A stretch of 33,494 bases of DNA from an uncultured Gammaproteobacteria bacterium (GCA_937899995.1 CALCCK010000045.1:1-33494), one strand, 5' to 3'; positions 19,219 through 30,312 are shown, counted from the first letter of the stretch. The notes: generated by a model not told the origin, from the sequence alone. Numbers and translations: made by a program.

Positions 19219-20561
19219 TTCACCCCCTGTGGGATTAACTCAACTGAATTAGCATCATCAAAATTAAGATATTGTTTGGCCATTGCTGAAACTTCAGTTG
19301 TACTAATGCTGTTCATGTTGCCCACATAAGTAAACATTTTATCAATACCTAAACCCACCGTTGAAAGCATACCCAGATAATAAGATTGAGTGGATATTTG
19401 ATCTTGCTCAAAGATAAAATCAGCCTCGAGCTGTGCTTTGGTGCGAGACAACTCTCCTTGAATGAAGTTGGGGTTATTGATTAACTCAGCCACTTGGGCT
19501 TTAATGGCTGTGAGTACCGTGTCATTACTCACGCCATTAGCCGGAATAAAGCTAAGCGTGAACAAGGTGTCATATTTATCATATAGGCGATAACCTACGC
19601 CGATGCTAGATGCGATTTGCTGGTTTCTCATCAATGACTTGGATAATCCATTATCAAGCACATAGGCTAGCATTTCTAAAGTGTAGGCGGTTTTTTCCTT
19701 ATCAACTGTATTTAAACTTGGCACAGGGAATGACAACACATAAAAAGGCAGCTTAGCCTTAAGTTTTAACACTCTAGCATTACCCTTCAGTGTAATTGCG
19801 GTTCGATCTGATGGTTTAATATTTGGATTAAAAGCATAATCACCAAAATATTGTTTGGCCAAAGCAACAACTTCGACAGGATTCACATCACCCACCACAA
19901 CCAGTGTGGCGTTATTAGGGGCGTAATATTTCTCATACCAAACCCTAAGGTCATTTAGGCTATAGGTTTCTATGTCTTGTTGAAAACCAATCACTGGTGA
20001 GTGATATGCGCCTTTTTCGTCAAATGAGATCAAACGTAAATTTTCATAAACTTTTGAATTAGGCTTGTCCTCCACACGCATGCGTCGCTCTTCAATCACC
20101 ACTTGTCGTTCTTTAGCGAGTTCTTGATTAGAAAAAGTAAGATTGCGCATACGATCTGCTTCCATCTTGATAGCCAACTCTAGCTTAGATTTGTGCATTT
20201 TTTGATAATAAGCGGTAAAGTCTTTTGAGGTAAAGGCATTTTCATCACCACCATTCCTGGCAATAATTTGTGAAAACTCACCTGATTTATAAGTGCGAGT
20301 ACCTTTAAACATCATGTGTTCTAACATATGGGAAACGCCAGTTGTAGGACGTGATTCGTCACTGGCACCAACTTTATACCAAAGCTGGGAGATAAACACC
20401 GGTGCACGTCGATCAATCTTAACAACAATTTTCAGTCCATTATCTAATGTTGCTTGGGTAACGCCTTGTTGAATCATTACATCGACATAGGCCTTGCCTA
20501 TGTCGGAATTAGAAAATGCACTTATGGACAAACCAAAGAATAGTAAAATTAATGCTTTCAT
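19215..20561 (-). CDS. M16-family zinc peptidase, predicted active subunit
   Basis: GVSHMLEHMMFKGT (HxxEH inverted zinc motif), ERQVVIEERRMRVEDKP, YAPNNATLVVVGDV. Confidence 0.92.
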   Translation of the reverse strand: MKALILLFFGLSISAFSNSDIGKAYVDVMIQQGVTQATLDNGLKIVVKIDRRAPVFISQLWYKVGASDESRPTTGVSHMLEHMMFKGTRTYKSGEFSQIIARNGGDENAFTSKDFTAYYQKMHKSKLELAIKMEADRMRNLTFSNQELAKERQVVIEERRMRVEDKPNSKVYENLRLISFDEKGAYHSPVIGFQQDIETYSLNDLRVWYEKYYAPNNATLVVVGDVNPVEVVALAKQYFGDYAFNPNIKPSDRTAITLKGNARVLKLKAKLPFYVLSFPVPSLNTVDKEKTAYTLEMLAYVLDNGLSKSLMRNQQIASSIGVGYRLYDKYDTLFTLSFIPANGVSNDTVLTAIKAQVAELINNPNFIQGELSRTKAQLEADFIFEQDQISTQSYYLGMLSTVGLGIDKMFTYVGNMNSISTTEVSAMAKQYLNFDDANSVELIPQGVK

Positions 20562-20586
20562 ATTTCAATCATTATAGCCACAAGCC

Positions 20587-21534
20587 TTGTTTAATTTTTT
20601 TAAAAAAGATAAATCTCTAGTAGAAAAAAATCCTGCTTCACTGAAAGAGCGCTTAGTCAAATCAAGACAAAAACTTGGATCTGGTTTGTCTACATTATTG
20701 TTAGGCAAAAAAGAAATTAATGATGACCTGCTTGATGAGTTAGAAACTTTACTCATTACTGCTGATATTGGTATTAATACCACTGACAAGGTGCTAGAAA
20801 GTGTACGCAAAAATACCTCTAGAAAATCACTTAAAGATTCAGATAGTTTGTATCAATTTTTAAAAGATGAATTAGAAAGTCTGCTGATTGAAGACAACCA
20901 ACTCAATACTGATATTAATGAAACTTTTGTGATTTTAGTCGTGGGTATCAATGGCGCTGGAAAAACCACCACCATTGGTAAGTTGGCCAAATTATTTCAA
21001 AATCAAGGCAAGTCGGTGATGTTAGCTGCGGGCGATACCTTTCGTGCAGCAGCAGTCGAACAACTCAAGATTTGGGGTGAGCGCAATGAAGTACCGGTTG
21101 TCGCTCAAGCCACTGGCGCTGATGCAGCCTCGGTAATTTATGATGCATACGAGTCAGCCAAAGCCAAAAATATTGATATTTTGATCGCTGATACTGCCGG
21201 AAGATTGCATACGCAAGGCAATCTGATGCAAGAGTTAGAGAAGATCAAGCGTGTTTTGAAAAAGCACAATGAAAATGCACCGCATGAAACCATGCTGGTA
21301 ATTGATGGTGGTTCTGGGCAAAATGCAGTTAATCAAGCAATCGAATTTAACAAAGCCATCAAGCTCAGTGGTATCAGTATCACCAAGCTTGATGGCACTG
21401 CTAAAGGCGGTGTATTGTTTGCCATCTCTGATGAGTTAAATTTACCGATTCGTTATATTGGTGTCGGTGAAGGTATTAATGATCTTAAGCCGTTTAACGC
21501 TAATGAGTTTGTTGATGCTTTATTTAGTGAGTAA
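20587..21534 (+). CDS. ftsY: Signal recognition particle receptor FtsY (TTG start)
   Basis: MFNFFKKDK N-terminus; VGINGAGKTTTIGKLA; AAGDTFRAAAVEQLKIW; DTAGRLHTQGNLMQELEKIKRV; TKLDGTAKGG; YIGVGEGINDLKPF. Confidence 0.95.
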   Translation: MFNFFKKDKSLVEKNPASLKERLVKSRQKLGSGLSTLLLGKKEINDDLLDELETLLITADIGINTTDKVLESVRKNTSRKSLKDSDSLYQFLKDELESLLIEDNQLNTDINETFVILVVGINGAGKTTTIGKLAKLFQNQGKSVMLAAGDTFRAAAVEQLKIWGERNEVPVVAQATGADAASVIYDAYESAKAKNIDILIADTAGRLHTQGNLMQELEKIKRVLKKHNENAPHETMLVIDGGSGQNAVNQAIEFNKAIKLSGISITKLDGTAKGGVLFAISDELNLPIRYIGVGEGINDLKPFNANEFVDALFSE

Positions 21535-22516
21535 TTTGAGTAATTACTAACTTACCAATCATCTCACGCTTTTCAATAATCGCGTGTGCTCTAACAATGT
21601 TTTCTAAATTAATTGGGCTCAGCTGATGTGTTGCTGTGGTTACTACTTTTCCACTATCGACCAAGCTTGCCACTTCGTTTAACAATTCATGCTGTTTTAT
21701 AAGATCGTTTGTTGCGAACATAGAACGAGTAAACATCATTTCCCAGACCAGGGTAATACTTTTAGCCTTAAGTAAATTAATGTTGTAGTCTTTGCCCGCA
21801 TTAGCCAACAAGCAAATACTTCCTTGTGGTGCAATCAACTCAGCCATGGTTTCAAAATATTCGTCTGGGTCACCCATACAAAGAATAAAGTTAGGCGCTT
21901 CAAGGTTATTGTCTTTAAATTGCCCTACAAGATCATGATGATCAATCACTACATCAGCACCCATTTGTTTGCACCAGTCTTTAGATTCTGTACGGGAAGC
22001 TGTGGCAATAATATTGATACCAACCACTTGTTTAGCGAATTGGATCGCCATAGAGCCCACGCCACCAGCAGCACCGATTAATAATAAAGTTTTATCTTGG
22101 TCTGATTTGGTAATTTTTAAACGATCGAATAATGATTCCCAAGCGGTAATACTGGTGAGTGGTAAAGCTGCCACTTGATCATAACTAAGAGAGGCTGGTT
22201 TACGACCAACAATACGCTCATCCACCAGTTGATGAGTGGCGTTAGAGCCATCTCGAGTCATGTCACCAGCATAAAAAACCTCATCGCCCACATTAAACAA
22301 TGATGTTTTGTCGCCCACTGCGCGCACAATACCACAAGCATCAAAGCCTAGAATAACGGGTGAGGCTTGTTTATTGGTAACGGTTTGTTTAACCTTGGTG
22401 TCTATGGGGTTGATTGAAATCGCACGAATCTCAACCAAAAGATCGTGCGCTAATGGCGAATCTATTTCTTTTTCAAACTCAATAAAATCAACACCATTAA
22501 ACCCGATTGCCTGCAT
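21524..22516 (-). CDS. Zinc-type alcohol dehydrogenase-like / MDR family oxidoreductase
   Basis: AISINPIDTKVKQ, VILGFDACGIVRAVG, AALPLTSITAWESLF, LLIGAAGGVGSMAIQFAKQ. Confidence 0.9.
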   Translation of the reverse strand: MQAIGFNGVDFIEFEKEIDSPLAHDLLVEIRAISINPIDTKVKQTVTNKQASPVILGFDACGIVRAVGDKTSLFNVGDEVFYAGDMTRDGSNATHQLVDERIVGRKPASLSYDQVAALPLTSITAWESLFDRLKITKSDQDKTLLLIGAAGGVGSMAIQFAKQVVGINIIATASRTESKDWCKQMGADVVIDHHDLVGQFKDNNLEAPNFILCMGDPDEYFETMAELIAPQGSICLLANAGKDYNINLLKAKSITLVWEMMFTRSMFATNDLIKQHELLNEVASLVDSGKVVTTATHQLSPINLENIVRAHAIIEKREMIGKLVITQITH

Positions 22517-22533
22517 GAAGGCATTATAAGGTA

Positions 22534-23202
22534 TTACTGGCGAGTATTTTGTTCAATACGCAACATTGCCAACATCATTACAAACATAATGAAAATACCT
22601 AAAGCCACCGCCGCCATATTTAAAGTGATAAATCCTGTTACCTTTTGCGCCTTTACAGAATTCATTTTCAATAAATTTCTTTGTGTTTGAAGATTGACCT
22701 GTGTAGAGAATTCTTGATCATGCCACTTAAGAAAATCATCAATATCAATTTGATGGTTGTTTGTATTGATTAATTGTGGGGTTAGCTCTGCTAATGAAGT
22801 GGCATAAGCCAATTGAAGCTCTTTAGAATAAGCACTTGTTTTAATTTTAACTAAAATTTCTACACGATCTCGAAGATTAACCTTACTAACAACACTATCT
22901 GGCAACTGTTTTAAACTATTAACAATGGTATCTATATGTGTATTAAATATCGGGATATTGACGTCCCCTGCATTGAAAGTTGCGGTTACTGTTTCATCAA
23001 TACTTAAAGGTTGAGTATCGACTGGATTTTTATATTGAGAAAAATTAATAATAGGTGTATTAATTTTATCACTGACTTTGGCATTGAGTTTCTCATAACT
23101 AACGAGCCCCAATATTACAACCGCTGTCAATGAAATAATTGCAAACAATAAACCAATTCGTTGCACAATCATAAAAAAGTTCTTTTCTAAAAATCTCAAC
23201 AT
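22534..23202 (-). CDS. Hypothetical membrane protein, two predicted TM helices flanking a periplasmic segment
   Basis: Hydrophobic IGLLFAIISLTAVVILGLVSY near N-term and VTGFITLNMAAVALGIFIMFVMMLAML near C-term; operon-like spacing with phhB. Confidence 0.7.
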   Translation of the reverse strand: MLRFLEKNFFMIVQRIGLLFAIISLTAVVILGLVSYEKLNAKVSDKINTPIINFSQYKNPVDTQPLSIDETVTATFNAGDVNIPIFNTHIDTIVNSLKQLPDSVVSKVNLRDRVEILVKIKTSAYSKELQLAYATSLAELTPQLINTNNHQIDIDDFLKWHDQEFSTQVNLQTQRNLLKMNSVKAQKVTGFITLNMAAVALGIFIMFVMMLAMLRIEQNTRQ

Positions 23203-23208
23203 ACTAAA

Positions 23209-23496
23209 TTACCTATTATTCATTTGATTAAAAATTTCATCCATCTTCGCTGCTAATTCAGAATCTAATTGGGTTATGCAGCCTTCGCTATGAGTGGTTA
23301 AATCAACAGTAACGGTTTTGTAAACATTAGACCATTCAGGATGGTGATTCATTTTTTCGGCCACAATTGCAGCTTGTGCCATAAAACCAAAAGCTTGAAC
23401 AAAATTATCTAAGACAAAAACTCGATGAAGTTTTTTATCAAGGATTGTCCAATCTGGTAATTGTTTTAAGGCTTGTTGATCAATCGGTGTTGGCAT
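23209..23496 (-). CDS. phhB: Pterin-4a-carbinolamine dehydratase
   Basis: LPDWTILDKKLHRVFVLDNFVQAFGFMAQAAIVAEKMNHHPEWSNVYKTVTVDLTTH. Confidence 0.92.
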   Translation of the reverse strand: MPTPIDQQALKQLPDWTILDKKLHRVFVLDNFVQAFGFMAQAAIVAEKMNHHPEWSNVYKTVTVDLTTHSEGCITQLDSELAAKMDEIFNQMNNR

Positions 23497-23498
23497 TA

Positions 23499-24413
23499 CT
23501 ATCCTTTTAAAATATCCTTAGCACCTAATGAAATCAGCTTATCGGCCAATGTTACACCAAGCTGTTCTGATTCATCAATAGGTCCACTAACTTGCTCTTT
23601 TAAAATAACGCCAGTATCTACATTACCCACCAAACCCGTTAAAGTGATTTGGTCATTTTCAATGGTAGAAAAACCTGCAATCGGTACTGAGCATCCACCT
23701 TCAAGGCGTGCATTCATAGCACGCTCACAGGTAATTCTATAAGAGGTTTCAGTGTCAATTAAAGGGGCGATTAAATCTAGAATTTCTTGATCATTTTCAC
23801 GAATTTCAATACCAACTGCACCTTGACCAATGGCTGGTAATGATTGTTCGGCTGGAATTTGTTGCTTAATACGATCTTCAAACTTTAGACGGATCAAGCC
23901 CGCACAAGCTAAAATAATCGCATCATATTCACCATCATCAAGTTTTTGCAATCGAGTATTCACGTTACCACGTAAATCAAGTATTTCTAAATCAGGCCGA
24001 ATGGCTTTGAGCTGCACAATCCGACGCATAGAACAAGTACCAACCTTTGCGCCTTGTGGTAGGTCGTTAATACTGTCAAAATTATTTGATACAAATGCAT
24101 CAAATGGATTTTCACGTTTAAGTATGGCGCCGAGTTCAAACCCTGGCGGGATTTCATAAGGCACATCTTTCATTGAATGCACAGCAATATCTGCAACACC
24201 TTCCATCATTCCGACTTCAAGCTCTTTAATAAACAAACCTTTGCCGCCAATTTTAGACAGAGGGGAATTGAGTATTTGATCACCTTTTGTAGTCATCTTA
24301 ACCAGCTCAACATTTAGGCCGGGGTGGTGGTGTTCTAATCTGGCTTTAACATGCTCAGCTTGCCATAAGGCTAGTGGGCTTTTACGTGTTGCAATTTTTA
24401 AGGTTTTATTCAT
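23499..24413 (-). CDS. hemC: Porphobilinogen deaminase (hydroxymethylbilane synthase)
   Basis: [93 protein letters not shown]; start at Met30 of supplied ORF. Confidence 0.95.
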   Translation of the reverse strand: MNKTLKIATRKSPLALWQAEHVKARLEHHHPGLNVELVKMTTKGDQILNSPLSKIGGKGLFIKELEVGMMEGVADIAVHSMKDVPYEIPPGFELGAILKRENPFDAFVSNNFDSINDLPQGAKVGTCSMRRIVQLKAIRPDLEILDLRGNVNTRLQKLDDGEYDAIILACAGLIRLKFEDRIKQQIPAEQSLPAIGQGAVGIEIRENDQEILDLIAPLIDTETSYRITCERAMNARLEGGCSVPIAGFSTIENDQITLTGLVGNVDTGVILKEQVSGPIDESEQLGVTLADKLISLGAKDILKG

Positions 24414-24435
24414 GCTTTGTATTAAAATAGGGTAA

Positions 24436-24915
24436 ATGATTCGATACGGTTTACTTTTTTTACTATTGTTTACACATGTCAGTATAGCTGAAGAGCTCAC
24501 CCTACCAGTTGCAAAAGACTTTTTAATGGATTCTCAAAAAGTCTGGGAACAAAAGATACCTATTTTAATAATGTTTTCTATCCCTGATTGCTCATATTGT
24601 GAAAAAATTAAAGAAGATGTTTTAAGCCCAATGGCAACAATGGATGAATATAACGAAAAAATTATCATTCGCCACATTGATGCGCAAAGTTTTGATGAGC
24701 TTAATAATTTTTACAATGAAGAAATCACACATAACGAATTTGCTTTTAAGTATGCGGTTAACTTTTTTCCAACAGTTATTCTAGTTGACAATTATGGTTC
24801 AACCCTGGGTAAAATCATCGGTGTGCCTAGTGAAGAGTTGTATTGGACTGACCTAGACGAGATGATTGAAAAATCAACTAAAAAATTACATCAACGAATG
24901 AGTGCAACATTATGA
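24436..24915 (+). CDS. Periplasmic thioredoxin-fold protein (CxxC = CSYC)
   Basis: Signal peptide [52 protein letters not shown] cis-Pro motif. Confidence 0.82.
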   Translation: MIRYGLLFLLLFTHVSIAEELTLPVAKDFLMDSQKVWEQKIPILIMFSIPDCSYCEKIKEDVLSPMATMDEYNEKIIIRHIDAQSFDELNNFYNEEITHNEFAFKYAVNFFPTVILVDNYGSTLGKIIGVPSEELYWTDLDEMIEKSTKKLHQRMSATL

Positions 24916-26294
24916 CAACACAAACCAACCAATCTTGGGGTGGACGCTTTAGCGAACCGACTGACGAATTCGTGAAGATTTTTGGCGCCTCGGTGTTTTT
25001 CGATAAAATCCTTGCGCCGTACGATATTCAAGGCTCAATCGCACATGCGACGATGCTTAATGAAGTCGGCATTCTAACTACGGAAGAAAAAGACCAAATT
25101 ATTAAAGGCCTTAACCAAATTTCAGATGAAATTGAATCAGGTGAGTTTGAGTGGTCAGTCGCACTAGAAGATGTGCACATGAATATTGAATCTCGTCTTA
25201 TTGCTATTTGTGGTGATGCTGGCAAAAAACTACACACAGGTCGTTCACGCAATGATCAAGTAGCAACTGATATTCGTTTGTATCTACGTGATCAGGTTGA
25301 TACGATTAATACAGAAATTAAACGCTTACAATTAGCACTACTCGACTTAGCTGAAAAAGAAGCTAGCACTATTTTGCCTGGATTTACTCATTTGCAAGCT
25401 GCACAACCCGTAAGCTTCGGACATCACATGATGGCCTATTTCGAAATGCTATCACGTGATGCTGAACGCCTAGTTGATTGTCGCAAACGCATGAACTCGA
25501 TGCCATTGGGTAGTGCCGCATTAGCGGGCACAACTTACCCGATTGATCGTGAGCGTACAGCGGACCTATTAGGTTTTGAGCGTATTTGCACCAACTCGCT
25601 TGATGGTGTCAGTGATCGAGATTTTGCGATTGAGTTTTTATCCGTGGCAAGTATTATTATGATGCATTTATCTCGTTTTTCAGAAGAGCTTATTCTTTGG
25701 TCAAGTGCGCAATTTGATTTTATCGAACTGCCAGATAGCTTCTGTACGGGTTCATCAATTATGCCGCAGAAGAAAAACCCTGATGTCCCAGAATTAGTCC
25801 GTGGAAAAACCGGCCGTGTGTATGGCAACCTTACTTCATTATTAACCATTATGAAGTCACAGCCACTCGCCTACAACAAAGATAATCAAGAAGACAAAGA
25901 ACCACTATTTGACACAGTTGATACACTTAAAGCTTGCTTGCGTGTGTTTGCCGACATGGTGCCAACCATTGAGGCCAAACGTGACAATATGTATAACTCA
26001 GCTAAAAAGGGTTATACCACAGCGACTGATCTAGCTGACTATTTGGTCAAGAAAGGTTTGCCATTCCGTGATGCTCACGAAGTAGTTGGGCAATCTGTGT
26101 CTTACGGTATTGAGCACCAAAAAGATCTTAGTGAGTTAAGCTTAGAAGAGTTGCAGGTTTTTGATGACCGTATTGAAAACGATGTGTTTGACATACTGTC
26201 TTTAGAAGGTTCGCTTTGTGCACGTGATCACTTAGGCGCAACCGCACCTAATCAAGTTAAAAAAGCCATTAAGGTAGCACGAAAAACACTTTAA
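24912..26294 (+). CDS. argH: Argininosuccinate lyase
   Basis: [61 protein letters not shown]. Confidence 0.97.
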   Translation: MTTQTNQSWGGRFSEPTDEFVKIFGASVFFDKILAPYDIQGSIAHATMLNEVGILTTEEKDQIIKGLNQISDEIESGEFEWSVALEDVHMNIESRLIAICGDAGKKLHTGRSRNDQVATDIRLYLRDQVDTINTEIKRLQLALLDLAEKEASTILPGFTHLQAAQPVSFGHHMMAYFEMLSRDAERLVDCRKRMNSMPLGSAALAGTTYPIDRERTADLLGFERICTNSLDGVSDRDFAIEFLSVASIIMMHLSRFSEELILWSSAQFDFIELPDSFCTGSSIMPQKKNPDVPELVRGKTGRVYGNLTSLLTIMKSQPLAYNKDNQEDKEPLFDTVDTLKACLRVFADMVPTIEAKRDNMYNSAKKGYTTATDLADYLVKKGLPFRDAHEVVGQSVSYGIEHQKDLSELSLEELQVFDDRIENDVFDILSLEGSLCARDHLGATAPNQVKKAIKVARKTL

Positions 26295-26296
26295 CT

Positions 26297-27226
26297 ATGA
26301 AAGTACTATTCGCAGGCACACCTGATTTTTCAGTTGGTGTGTTAGAAGCTTTAATCACTGCTGGTCATGAGATTAAAGGTGTTTATTGTCAACCAGATCG
26401 CCCTAAAGGCCGTGGTCGTGTACTCAGCGCTTGCCCAGTAAAAGAAAAAGCGCTAGAATACAATCTGACCATCTTTCAACCTGAAAGCTTAAAGGGTGAA
26501 ACCGCACAGCAAACCATAGCCAGTCTTAATGCGGATGTCATGGTGGTGGTAGCCTATGGGCAACTCTTACCTAAAATTATATTAGAAACACCTAAATATG
26601 GATGCCTTAACATACATGCATCACTCCTACCACGTTGGCGTGGTGCAGCTCCAATTCAACGCGCAATTCTAGCCGGCGATCAACAAACCGGCGTGGGTAT
26701 CATGCAAATGAATGAAGGGTTAGATACGGGCAATATTCTGCTAGAAAAAACCTGCGCTATTACCAAATTTGACACAGCGCAGTCTCTACATAACAAATTA
26801 GCCACACTAGGTACACAAGCCATTGTCGAGGCTTTGGCTCATCTTGATGACTTGTCACCAACCGTGCAAAATGAAGATGGCGTAACTTATGCTAAAAAAC
26901 TCAGTAAGGAAGAAGCTTGGATTGATTGGTCACAAAGCGCTGTTCAAATCAACCAGAAAATTAGGGCGTTTAACCCCTACCCCATTGCCCAAGCGCATGC
27001 ACAAAGTGACAAGTTTGAGGATAAAGTCTTGCGCATTTTGTCTGCCTACGCCATAGGTAAGGTTTATGATGCAGAACCCGGTGAAGTCATTGAATACGGC
27101 AAAGGGGTTTGTATCGTTGCTACTGGTGACGGTGCATTAAGCCTAGAACAAGTGCAATTGGCCGGCAAGAAAGTAGCCAATATTAAAGACTTTACTAACG
27201 CTTATAATTTAACAAAACTAAGTTGA
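26297..27226 (+). CDS. fmt: Methionyl-tRNA formyltransferase
   Basis: MKVLFAGTPDFSVGVLEAL, CLNIHASLLPRWRGAAPIQRAI, GDQQTGVGIMQMNEGLDTG. Confidence 0.96.
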   Translation: MKVLFAGTPDFSVGVLEALITAGHEIKGVYCQPDRPKGRGRVLSACPVKEKALEYNLTIFQPESLKGETAQQTIASLNADVMVVVAYGQLLPKIILETPKYGCLNIHASLLPRWRGAAPIQRAILAGDQQTGVGIMQMNEGLDTGNILLEKTCAITKFDTAQSLHNKLATLGTQAIVEALAHLDDLSPTVQNEDGVTYAKKLSKEEAWIDWSQSAVQINQKIRAFNPYPIAQAHAQSDKFEDKVLRILSAYAIGKVYDAEPGEVIEYGKGVCIVATGDGALSLEQVQLAGKKVANIKDFTNAYNLTKLS

Positions 27227-27654
27227 CGCCAAGCCTCATACGCCACAATTGAAACACAATTAGATAAGTTTAAACTACGTGATCCTGCTTGCATTGGCAA
27301 GGTAATGCCTGAGTATTGATCAAGTATTTCTTGGGGAAGGCCACGTGTCTCTGGACCAAATAAAAACGAATCACCGCTTTGATAATCAATATCAGTATAA
27401 CTAGTAGACACTTTGGAACTCACTGCAAACAGTCGATTTGGCTTAGCCTTTAGTAAATAATCTTCAAAACTATCATATTCATAGACTTGCGCTAACTCTT
27501 TATAGTCAAGCCCTGCTCGTCTCAGGCGTTTGTCTGTAATTTCAAAACCAAAGGGTTTAATTAAATGTAGACTCGCACCCATGTTGGCACTTAGGCGAAT
27601 CAAGCTGCCAGTATTATTAGGAATCTCTGGTTCAAACAATACTAAATTTAACAT
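27202..27654 (-). CDS. trmL: tRNA (cytidine(34)-2'-O)-methyltransferase (SPOUT family)
   Basis: MLNLVLFEPEIPNNTGSLIRLSANMGASLHLIKPFGF, LLFGPETRGLP-type motif, SRSLNLSNCVSIVAYEAWRQL. Confidence 0.94.
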   Translation of the reverse strand: MLNLVLFEPEIPNNTGSLIRLSANMGASLHLIKPFGFEITDKRLRRAGLDYKELAQVYEYDSFEDYLLKAKPNRLFAVSSKVSTSYTDIDYQSGDSFLFGPETRGLPQEILDQYSGITLPMQAGSRSLNLSNCVSIVAYEAWRQLSFVKL

Positions 27655-27671
27655 AATATTTTATTTACGTA

Positions 27672-27696
27672 CTTGAATATCGTCATATCATCCCAT
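27672..27696 (+). promoter_or_regulatory. Predicted sigma-32 heat-shock promoter for clpB
   Basis: CTTGAA (27672-27677) - 13 nt - TCCCAT (27691-27696), close to the sigma-32 consensus CTTGAA-N13-15-CCCCAT. Confidence 0.7.
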
Positions 27697-27738
27697 AGAT
27701 AGTAGGCAACTTAGTAAAAAAAACATTAATATAAACAC

Positions 27739-30297
27739 ATGGATGTTAATAAATTAACCTCTCAATTTCAACAAGATTTAGCCAATGCACAATCACTTGC
27801 CAATGGTAATAATCATAGTGTGATTGAGGCTTTGCACGTGCTCAGCGCAATGCTTAGTGATCCGTCTAGCACTGTTAGTAGTCTATTGTCCCAATGCTCA
27901 ACAGACTTTACTAAATTAAGAAGTGATATTGAAGCGCAAATGAATCAATTGCCTTCTTTAGATAGTCCAACAGGCGATATTAATATCTCACAAAATTTAT
28001 TACGCTTATTAAATCAAACTGATAAATTAGCCATGGATCGTGGGGATAGTTACCTTGCTACCGAGTTATTTTTATTAGCCATCATCAAGGGTAATGATGC
28101 AACAACCCAACTATTAAAAAATCATGGTGTGAATGATACACAACTCACAGCCATAATTGAAAACCTAAGAGGAGGTGAGGCAGTGAACGACCAAAATGCA
28201 GAAACTCAAAGAGAGGCTCTGAATAAATACACACAAGATTTAACCCAGCTCGCCATTGATGGTAAGCTCGATCCTGTCATTGGCCGTGATAGTGAAATAC
28301 GCCGTGCGATTCAAGTATTACAGCGTCGCACTAAAAATAACCCAGTACTCATTGGTGAACCCGGTGTAGGTAAAACTGCCATTGTCGAAGGCTTAGCGCA
28401 ACGCATTATCAACGGAGAAGTACCGGAAGGCGTCAAAGGCAAGCGTGTCCTCTCACTGGATATGGCATCCTTAGTTGCGGGTGCAAAATACCGCGGTGAA
28501 TTTGAAGAACGCTTAAAAGCTGTACTTAAAGAACTCGAGGCTGAACAAGGCCAAGTAATACTGTTTATTGATGAATTACACACTATGGTCGGTGCGGGTA
28601 AATCTGATGGTGCGATGGATGCTGGCAACATGTTAAAGCCAGCACTTGCTAGAGGTGATCTTCACTGTATAGGTGCCACCACACTAGATGAGTATCGTGA
28701 ATATATTGAAAAAGATTCTGCGCTCGAGCGTCGATTTCAAAAAGTACTGGTAGATGAGCCAACCGAAGAAGACACAGTTGCTATCTTGCGCGGGCTAAAA
28801 GAAAAATACGAAGTACACCACGGCGTGGAGATTACTGACCCTGCGATTATCGCCGCAGTAACCTACTCAACCCGATATATTACTGACAGACAACTGCCTG
28901 ATAAGGCGATTGACCTAATTGATGAAGCAGCCTCACAAATTCGCATGGAAATTGATTCTAAACCTGAATCAATGGACAAACTTGATCGTAAATTAGTACA
29001 GCTGAAAATTGAGCGTATGGCGCTTAAAAAAGAAAAAGACAAAGCCTCTAAAGAGCGACTTAAAGAGCTTGAAAGTGTAATTAAAAATCTTGAGAAGGAG
29101 TATGCTGATCTTGATGAGATTTGGGTCAAAGAAAAATCTGTTGTCCAAGGTGCACAAGACCTAAAGGAAGAATTAGAGCAAGCAAAAACTGAGCTTGATA
29201 CAGCTCATCGTAATAATGATTTAGCGAAAATGAGTGAACTGCAATATGGTGTTATTCCAGAATTGGAACAGAAAATTACCCAAGCGGAAAATGCTAATAC
29301 TGAATCTATGACTTTACTTCGAAACAAAGTGACTGAAGACGAAATAGCCCATATTGTGGCTAGATGGACTGGCATTCCTGTTGATAAAATGATGGAAGGC
29401 GAGAAAGATAAACTATTGCAAATGGAGACTATTATCCATAAACGCTTAGTAGGTCAAGATAAGGCAGTTAAAGTAATATCTGATGCAGTTCGTCGTTCTC
29501 GTGCAGGCTTATCGGATCCTAACCGCCCAGATGGTTCTTTCTTGTTTATGGGTCCTACTGGTGTGGGTAAAACCGAACTCACCAAAGCTTTGGCAGATTT
29601 TCTATTTGATACTGAGCAAGCAATTGTGCGTGTTGATATGAGTGAGTTTATGGAGAAGCACTCGGTTGCTCGCTTGATTGGTGCACCTCCGGGTTATGTG
29701 GGCTATGAGCAAGGCGGTGTGCTCACTGAAGCTATACGTCGTAAGCCGTATTCAATTATCTTGCTAGATGAAATTGAAAAAGCACATCCGGACGTATTTA
29801 ATATACTACTACAGGTACTGGATGATGGTCGTTTAACAGATGGTCAAGGTCGAACCGTTGATTTTAAAAACACCGTGATTGTTATGACCTCTAACCTTGG
29901 ATCGCACTTGATACAAGAAAATCCAGACAAGGACATGCAGGCAGAATTAATTAAGCTAGTAAGTGACCACTTTAGACCGGAGTTTGTCAATCGTATTGAT
30001 GAAATTGTGGTGTTTGATAATCTTAAAAAAGATCAAATTAAAGATATTGCGCAACTACAAATTGAGATCTTATTCTCTCGCTTGGCGAAGCTTGATCTTA
30101 AAATGACATTAAGTGATAAAGCTATGACTATGATTGTAGACAGAGGCTATGATCCAGTGTTTGGTGCAAGGCCGCTTAAACGTACAATTCAAAAATTATT
30201 GGAGAATCCGCTTTCACAAAAAATTCTTGCGAGTGAATTCTTACCTGGGTCCACCATTAAGGCCGACGTGGTTAATAATGAAATTGTTTTTTCTTAA
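27739..30297 (+). CDS. clpB: ATP-dependent disaggregase ClpB
   Basis: Clp-N repeats; two AAA+ domains ([35 protein letters not shown]); coiled-coil middle domain; [29 protein letters not shown]. Confidence 0.97.
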   Translation: MDVNKLTSQFQQDLANAQSLANGNNHSVIEALHVLSAMLSDPSSTVSSLLSQCSTDFTKLRSDIEAQMNQLPSLDSPTGDINISQNLLRLLNQTDKLAMDRGDSYLATELFLLAIIKGNDATTQLLKNHGVNDTQLTAIIENLRGGEAVNDQNAETQREALNKYTQDLTQLAIDGKLDPVIGRDSEIRRAIQVLQRRTKNNPVLIGEPGVGKTAIVEGLAQRIINGEVPEGVKGKRVLSLDMASLVAGAKYRGEFEERLKAVLKELEAEQGQVILFIDELHTMVGAGKSDGAMDAGNMLKPALARGDLHCIGATTLDEYREYIEKDSALERRFQKVLVDEPTEEDTVAILRGLKEKYEVHHGVEITDPAIIAAVTYSTRYITDRQLPDKAIDLIDEAASQIRMEIDSKPESMDKLDRKLVQLKIERMALKKEKDKASKERLKELESVIKNLEKEYADLDEIWVKEKSVVQGAQDLKEELEQAKTELDTAHRNNDLAKMSELQYGVIPELEQKITQAENANTESMTLLRNKVTEDEIAHIVARWTGIPVDKMMEGEKDKLLQMETIIHKRLVGQDKAVKVISDAVRRSRAGLSDPNRPDGSFLFMGPTGVGKTELTKALADFLFDTEQAIVRVDMSEFMEKHSVARLIGAPPGYVGYEQGGVLTEAIRRKPYSIILLDEIEKAHPDVFNILLQVLDDGRLTDGQGRTVDFKNTVIVMTSNLGSHLIQENPDKDMQAELIKLVSDHFRPEFVNRIDEIVVFDNLKKDQIKDIAQLQIEILFSRLAKLDLKMTLSDKAMTMIVDRGYDPVFGARPLKRTIQKLLENPLSQKILASEFLPGSTIKADVVNNEIVFS

Positions 30298-30312
30298 GTA
30301 GACAAAGCTCCT

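Noticed and set aside
24414-24500. N-terminal extension of hemC to 24500
   Set aside because: Conserved PBG deaminase N-terminus starts [18 protein letters not shown] at 24413; extension overlaps the divergent thioredoxin-like gene
28311-29129. Antisense ORFs in clpB (106 and 88 aa)
   Set aside because: Serine/leucine-rich shadow translations of AAA+ coding sequence
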